64,000 nt of DNA from Malania oleifera (Eukaryota; Streptophyta; Magnoliopsida; Santalales; Ximeniaceae): NCBI RefSeq assembly GCF_029873635.1, contig NC_080417.1, positions 34,770,214 through 34,834,213 on the forward strand, written 5' to 3'. The position numbers and the translations under genes were made by a program. The notes under the pieces were generated by a model, which ran no database searches, had not been told where the DNA came from, and saw only the letters and a program-made list of their open reading frames with translations. Below, piece by piece: positions 58,055 through 64,000 of this stretch (the first letter of the stretch is position 1; every line of letters begins with the position of its first letter).

Positions 58055-60022
58055 TTGGTGCTTAGAGACAATGAGCATTTAGGAAAACTCGATGTAAAAT
58101 CTGATGAAGGTATCTTCCCAGGGTATGCCTTAGATAGTAAAGCCTATAGAGTATATAATAAAAAAACATTGACGGTCATAGAATCTATTCATATAGTGTT
58201 CGATGAGACAAATCCCTTCCTCAAAAGAATTGATGAAGATGAACCTGAATTAAACAAGGAACTAAAAGAACTATCAATTGAGAATGATTCAAAAAATAAA
58301 ATAAACTTAGAGAACCATCCATTGAAATTGAAGAAACTACAACTGAGGTAAATGCACCACCTAGAGAATGGAAATACATAAAGAATCATCCCATAGATCA
58401 AATAATAGGGGAACCATTACGTGGAGTAGCCACTCGCCCCTCTCTTAGGAACATGGTTAGTCATTTTGCATTTTTATCACAAGAGGAACCTAGGAATGTG
58501 AGTGAAGGTATAGAGGATGAATCTTGGGTGCTATCCATGCAAGAGGAATTAAATCAATTTGAAAGAAATAGAGTATGGACTTTAGTTCCCAGACCAGAAA
58601 AATAAATCAATCATAGGGACCAAATGGATATATAAGAATAAGAAAGATGAAAATGGAATAGTTGTGAGAAATAAGGCTAGATTAGTAGCTCAGGGATATA
58701 ACCAAGAAGAAGGTATAGATTTTGAAGAAACATTTGCCCCAGTAGCTAGGATGGAAGCCATACGAATGTTATTAGCATACACAACGTTTAAGGATTTCAA
58801 GCTATCTCAAATGGACGTGAAAAGCGCATTTTTATATGACTACATAAATGAGGAAGTGTATGTAGAATAACCCCCAGGGTTTGAAAACCATAAGAATTCA
58901 GATCATGTTTATAAACTAAGAAAGGCCTTGTACGATTTAAAGCAAGCTCCTAGAGCTTGGTATGAAAGGCTAAGTGGATTTCTATTGGAAAATGGATTTA
59001 TAAGAGGAAAGATAGATACAACCCTGTTCATAAAGGTTAAAAAAGATGATATTCTCCTAGTGCAAGTATATGTAGATGACATCATCTTTGGCGCTATTGA
59101 TAAAGAATTGTGTAATGAATTTGCCAATACAATGCAAAATGAATTTGAGATGAGCATGATGGGTGAACTAAATTTCTTCCTAGGACTTCAGATTAAACAA
59201 GAAAATCATGGAATATTTATAAATCAATCAAAGTATATTAGAGACCTACTCAAAAAATTTAACATGGAAGACGGAAAAATGCTAGGTACACCTATGAGCA
59301 CTTCATTGAAATTAGATAAAAATGAACAAGGTATACTAGTAGATGTAAAACTATATCGTGGAATGATAGGTAGCTTGTCATACCTGACTACTAGTAGACC
59401 AGATATAATGTTTAGCGTATGTTTGTGCGCAAGATTTCAGTCTGCTCCAAAAGAGTCTCACTTGCTAGTTGTTAAACGTATACTTAGATATTTGATAGGA
59501 ACCGTGGACATTGGGTTATGGTATCCTAAGCACACATCATTTGAGATTCTTAGTTATTCAGATGCTGATTATGCGGGAAGTAAAGTGGATAGGAAGAGCA
59601 CTAGTGGTACTTGTCACTTCTTAGGACACTCCTTGGTCTCTTGGTTTTCCAAGAAACAAAATTCAGTCGCTCTTTCCACAGCTGAAGTTGAATACATAGC
59701 GGCAGGTAGTTATTGTGCTCAAACGTTTTACATGAAGCAACAACTGAAGGATTTTGGGTTAAGCTATGAAACAATTCCCATAAGATGCGATAATACAAGT
59801 GTAATAAATATCTCAAAGAATCTTCTATTACATTCACGAACTAAGCACATAGAAATACGACATCACTTTTTTCGTGACCGTGTACAAAAAGGGGATGTAA
59901 GACTTGAGTTTGTATGCACGGATGAACAATGGGCTGATATATTCACGAAACCACTTGCGGAGGATAGATTTATACAAATTAGACGTGAATTAGGTCTCAT
60001 GCATAGTCGAGAGGTTTCTTAG
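58055..60022 (+). pseudogene. Sirevirus C reverse transcriptase and RNase H
   Basis: The integrase tail (58055-58351) passes through one frame excursion (~58320-58605) back to the RT start, [20 protein letters not shown] (58673). A TAA at 58868 splits the RT. From 58928 a 364-codon frame is uninterrupted: KQAPRAWYERLSGFL, an intact YVDD box (59071-59082), the RPDIMFSVCLCARFQ connection, then RNase H with YSDADYAGSKVDRKSTSG, SWFSKKQNSVALSTAEVEY and DNTSVINISKN, ending HSREVS before TAG 60020. All RT and RNase H catalytic acidic residues visible in this half are kept. Confidence 0.9.
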
Positions 60023-60592
60023 AATCATGTTAAATGATATAATTTAGGGGGAGCAACATGTCTTACGACTTAATCACTTGAAAGTGCATATTATTAATAT
60101 TTGGTATCAACATTTGGATATATTCAAAACCTTAAGATCTCTAAGGGGAGAAGAACATATGGTTGCATCTACTCATGTTTTATTTGTTTACACCTTTTTG
60201 TTGATATCAAAAGGGGGAGAAAATTTGGAAAAGCAAAAATAATAAAATGGAAGCAAAGAGTCTTGGTAAAACTAATTTGCAAAGGGCGAGATATTCAAAG
60301 GGAGAAATCTAGCATATTACATTCATTATGAGCATATTTCATATTTCATTTGGATTCAGGCTAAACACTTTGTGTATGAACATGAGCATATTGTCAGAAA
60401 TCTAGCATATTACATTCATTATGAGCATATTTCATATTTCATTTGGATTCAGGCTAAACACTTTGTGTATGAACATGAGCATATTGTCATTCATTGAATA
60501 TTTGATGCATTAATTGAGGGGAAGCCTTGTTAGGCGTAACCCATTATATATATTTTTGCTCGTGCATTTGTCATCATCAAAAAGGGAGAGAT
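60023..60592 (+). other. Sirevirus C 3' region with serial polypurine tracts
   Basis: Purine tracts follow one another: TTTAGGGGGAGCAA (60043-60056), AAGGGGAGAAGA (60143-60154), CAAAAGGGGGAGAAAA (60209-60224), AAAGGGAGAAA (60297-60307) and the functional CAAAAAGGGAGAGAT (60578-60592) next to the LTR. Multiple tracts of this form are typical for Sireviruses. A 93 bp direct tandem duplication (60304-60396, 60397-60489) sits inside. A 76-codon frame (60101-60331) is taken as chance. Confidence 0.8.
60304..60489 (+). repeat. Perfect 93 bp tandem duplication
   Basis: Two adjacent copies begin GAAATCTAGCATATTACATT at 60304 and 60397. No difference between them was seen by eye, pointing to a recent event. 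Confidence 0.9.
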
Positions 60593-61674
60593 TGTTGACT
60601 CTACGAGTCCAATCTTGTTTTGATAATTGAAAATCACTTGATATTTGATCTGTGCATTGAGTTTGTGAACAGGACTTACACTAAGCATGCACGGAAAGTT
60701 AACAAATCTTGGCAAGATCTATGAAACTCAAAGAGTACGAGAATCAAGATGCAAGTGGAAAAATTCAAGAATATCTTGGGAAAGGGTATTTAGAACTCAT
60801 GTACTTACATTTTCGTATGATTTAATTTGAGGCTCATTATAACTTAGAATGGTTTTAAGATTCATGCATTTCATATACATCATTAGGAAACTCTCATGGA
60901 CCTTGAAATATTTTCAAAATCATTAAAAATATGTTTTATGAAAGACCCAAGAAAATGAGCCAAGCAGATTTTTAATTAGAAATGAAAATTTGAGAAAATG
61001 GGGACTTTGGTCACCTGAACTCAAACCTCAGTAGCCTGAAGAATTTCTTCGGTTGCCTGAAGATTAAGTTCAGTCGCCTGAAGAATTAAACCGGAAAGAC
61101 AGAATCTGGCAGAGGTACCTTGGTCGCCTGACTTTGGAACCTCAGGCGTCTGAAGTTGACACTTCAGGAACCTAAAGTTGAGTTCGGTTGCTTGAACTCG
61201 CGGGAAAGCCTAAAAACCAGTTCTTTATTAAAAAGACACGTGAAGTATCTTATTGATCCAACGGCTGAGATTAATTCTAAGGGTACTATACTATATATTA
61301 TGAATATCTAAACCCTAGAACACAAGTTAGACACACAAGAAAGAGAAGAACACACCTTGTTGCAAGATCATTGAAAAGTGTTATATGAATTGCCTATACA
61401 TCAATCTAAAATCTTCAAGTTTGGGCAAATCAAGTCAGATTTTCAAAGGGAACTTGTTTACTCTACTAAACTTCAATCGTCTAGTGAGGTTTGATCTTTC
61501 AAGTTTTTATTTCTCAAGAACCTCTCATCACATCTTGTGTTTTCTTGAGTATCTTTAGAAAGATTTTTAGATCTTGAATATGCATACACATATAAAAGTG
61601 GATTTTTGTAAAAATCATTTTGTGAGAAAGTCTTGTTAGCTTGGTTCATTGATTATTGGATTCAAGAGTATATA

Positions 61675-61718
<44 letters not shown>

Positions 61719-62518
61719 CTGTTCATAGGGCCTTTTTATTGAAAAACCTAGTTTGGTGGAAAGATTGAACTTTGAAAGAAGCTTTGTGATTTTGATTGAG
61801 TTTGTATTCAAGACAAAGATTTTGTTAACTAGTTCGCTTTAAATATACTTGTGCATTTTTACAAAGTAAACTAAGAACCCTAGTTAACTCCAAGGCATTT
61901 CAAATATATTTTTACTTGGGAGTTTTGATTAAAAACAATTTTGTGTGTTGACACATATCATACATCAAACGATTGTATCGTTTTTCATACATTCTTGAGT
62001 TTCAAGTTATATCATATGTTAATGTGCTAGGAAATTGAATTGTACTCACAAGCTTTTGTTAGAAGCATTGTTTTGAGTGTTATTTTTAGATTTCATTGTA
62101 AACACGGTTTGGGTTGTGAACCGCGTGTGAGGAGGAAGCTGTACCTCTTGTGAGCAGCGGATAAGGAGGGATTTGTACCTCTTGTAAGCAGCGATTTGTA
62201 AGGGAAGCTTCGTCCCACTTTAAGGAGCAGGGTTTTTAGTGAATCCTTGAGTGGTTGCTCAAGGCGAGGACGTATGCCAAGTTGGCTGAACCTCGTAAAA
62301 TCGCGTTTGTCTTCTCTCTTCCTTTTACTCTTTATTTTCCGCGTTATATTTAAATTGAGTATATTGCATGCATAGATAGAATTTCCACACTTATACATAA
62401 TTGAGCAACAAGAAGTAGTTGGTAAATTGATAAGAAGTGTGTAAAAGGAAACTAAGTGACTTAATTTTTTTTTTATATCCAATTCACCCCCCCTCTTGGG
62501 ATTACACCTTAATCAACA
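60593..62518 (+). repeat. 3' LTR of Sirevirus C, 1926 bp
   Basis: It is collinear with the 5' LTR. The extra length comes mainly from a (TA)n expansion at 61677-61715 and an added CACTTCAGGAACCTAAAG-like motif near 61160. The motif cluster at 61005-61200 differs from the 5' copy at several CG positions. It ends AATCAACA at 62518. Confidence 0.92.
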
Positions 62519-64000
62519 AAATGAAATGTCTGCCTCTTTCTGACTCACATACTAGAATATTTCTTGTTGTGTATGCAAGTGTAAATGCAGGTACCCTCTC
62601 AGTAGTCGAGTTCTCATTTAAACCTAAGCTTAGGCTGCTTAAAGCTTAGACCCGAACCCAAGTTTAGGTTTGAATTCCTTGATGACTACCCAAATCGGAG
62701 CTCAGATTCGAATCCACTTGACCCATACACGAATTAAGCCCACAATCCTAGCCCTAACATTCTCTTTAAATCATCCCAGACCCGGTTAACACCAAAAGCC
62801 CAAATTCATTTTTAACTTCCCCAAGCCCAAGCTATGTTTTAAAACCCAAGCTTGAATTCATTTTTAACTCCCCCTGGACCGGAGCTTCGTTTTGAACCCA
62901 AAACCTATGCCCATTTACCCGTTTGGACCTGAACCCTAGTTAGCCTATCTTAGCTTAACCCATCAAGCCCAGCTTTAATATCCCCCTGCCCATTTGTGTT
63001 TCTAGATGAAGCCTATGTTCATTTTTGAAATACCCCAACCCACATTCTATTTTAAAATCTCACTCGAGACCCATTTTAAAAGTTAACCAGCCCGTTTCAA
63101 AATAGCCTAAAGCCCATTCACATTTTTTTTTTTAACACTCAACCCATTTTGTAAAACCCCTAAAGCCCATTAAAGAGTGTCACCCAAGCCCATCACTTTG
63201 AAGAGTGTCACTTAAGCCCATCACTTTTAAAAAATGCCCAAAGCCCATGTAGCCACCCTCACTCAAGCCCACGTATGCTCACTGAGGACAACTTGAGTCA
63301 ACACAGTTTTCCAGCTTGACTCAAGCGAGTTAGTCTTCATTCTAACTCACTGAGTTGGAGACGAGAGGGTTTGTCTCCTACCTCTGGTCTACCTACTAGC
63401 AAGAATTGATCAGGGTATAGACAACACAAACAACCAAAAACCAAAACCAAAAAAGAACAAACAAGGAACTTATTTGAGTCAAGGAGATCCACAGCTAGAC
63501 CTCGTCACCAGTATCTCCATCTTCGCAACCAAACCATAATCCTATCCCTATCTCATATTTCATTTAAAAGTTGGAACTCTCCATCTCCACTGCGCAATCT
63601 GCTCCTTTGCACCAACTTACTATTGATAGTGGCACTAGCAAGCTACCATCGGCGCCGTCTACTCGCTAGCAGCAAGCTCCACCGGCAAGCTCCATGCTCA
63701 GCAATAGACATCAACAACTAAGAGAGAAATAAAATGACAATGTCATGGCCTGCAATAGCTCTTCCTTTTAATTGACTTCCTCCATTCACTGATGATGTTA
63801 CTGTTGCTGCTCCAATTTGCATCTTCATCATCAATATTTCCAAAGTATTTAGTCCAAAACGAAAATGGGTTGGTTTCTTTGTCACTGAGAAACATTCAAA
63901 AGAAAGTATTTGTTTGGCTTATTCAAAGGAGAAAATTGTAGAGCATGCCTACCAGGGAGTGTGGGAAGAGCCTAATGATGGTAATGCCAATTAAATATGA
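62519..64000. other. Sequence right of Sirevirus C (G LTR continuation or flank)
   Basis: It starts with the AAATG duplicate. 62640-63300 is rich in AAGCCCA/GAACCC phrases, a look common in plant gypsy LTRs and leaders. No match to the end of G's 5' LTR appears before the window ends. Near 63766-63992 the plus strand is open for ~75 codons without an ATG (…KRKWVGFFVTEKHSKESICL…EEPNDGNAN stop); it resembles coding sequence but is not recognised. Confidence 0.35.

Larger units (their letters stand above)
53305..62518 (+). mobile_element. Sirevirus-type Ty1-copia element C, full length 9.2 kb
   Basis: LTRs 53305-55181 and 60593-62518 both start TGTTGACTCTACGAG and end TTAATCAACA. The exact duplication AAATG is at 53300-53304 and 62519-62523. 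A tRNA-Met primer site (55184-55195), gag with two zinc knuckles, protease, integrase, RT and RNase H, and a long 3' region with repeated purine tracts follow in order. The LTRs differ at only a few percent of positions by eye, so this is a young insertion, yet pol carries at least five stops or frameshifts. It is the most complete element here. Confidence 0.93.
39299..64000 (+). mobile_element. Gypsy-type element G (Tat/Ogre-like ends), host of three nested insertions; right end not found
   Basis: Both LTR copies start TGTAGACACCC.AATTTTTACCA (39299 and 51704). The 5' copy is followed by TGGCGACTCC (43875-43884), like the tRNA-Arg-type primer site of Tat/Ogre elements; the 3' copy is preceded by AAAGAGGGGCAAT. 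Between them only a 40 bp tandem array and a short tail belong to G; no G gag or pol is visible, so G is non-autonomous or gutted. It carries a solo LTR (39391-41690), gypsy H and Sirevirus C. The two LTRs agree to 42616/52689, then differ completely, and the end of the right LTR was not located. The classification is inferred from the terminal motifs. Confidence 0.55.

Overview
This window looks like a nuclear chromosome segment from a flowering plant with a repeat-rich genome. The basis is nested Ty1-copia and Ty3-gypsy LTR retrotransposons, a CACTA DNA transposon, tRNA-derived SINEs, and one intron-containing plant gene with a plant-specific architecture. Nothing bacterial, organellar or CRISPR-like is seen. 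The species cannot be named from the sequence; the gene structure and element families suit a eudicot.

Left block (1-22,932). A LINE reverse-transcriptase remnant is split by a solo LTR (349-1016, duplicated site GCTCT). It abuts the 3' end of a small copia element, and a hAT-like MITE follows. Then comes a minus-strand copia element, 'B' (3,191-22,932, duplicated site TAATT). B was interrupted twice: by a gypsy solo LTR (3,718-5,632), and by a 12.3 kb CACTA element (7,316-19,614, duplicated site ATT). The CACTA shows no transposase. It contains a broken Tekay-like gypsy element 'I' (7,644-14,141), a hairpin with about 195 bp arms, and fragments that read as exons of two unrelated host genes: a PP2C phosphatase and a PI-PLC X-domain protein. 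It is therefore a gene-fragment-capturing CACTA.

Middle island (22,933-28,287). This is the only stretch with a likely working host gene: a heavy-metal-associated isoprenylated plant protein (HIPP) at 24,006-26,874. It has two exons, an intron of about 2.4 kb, a CxxC metal site, a proline/lysine-rich repeat linker and a C-terminal CSIM prenylation box. SINE remnants lie upstream and in the intron.

Right block (28,288-64,000). A minus-strand Sirevirus-type copia 'F' begins at its 3' LTR. That LTR received a SINE and a solo LTR 'E', which itself received solo LTR 'D'. The gag of F is cut at 39,298 by a gypsy-type element 'G' (start TGTAGACACC, tRNA-Arg-like primer site). G carries a 40 bp tandem array of about 25 copies before its 3' LTR. 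G in turn holds a solo Sirevirus LTR (39,391-41,690), a 3'-truncated Tekay-like gypsy 'H' (minus, about 43,905-50,482) and a full-length Sirevirus 'C' (53,305-62,518, duplicated site AAATG). The right ends of G and F lie outside the window.

All retrotransposon polyproteins carry stops or frameshifts, so no element appears autonomous; the youngest is C. The most unusual signals are: clusters of degenerate GTCGAC-centred palindromes in the LTRs of both copia and gypsy families; the CACTA with two captured host-gene fragments and a giant hairpin; the minisatellite before G's 3' LTR; and a small extra ORF downstream of pol in F. All identities rest on motif reading and eye alignment. No database search was run.
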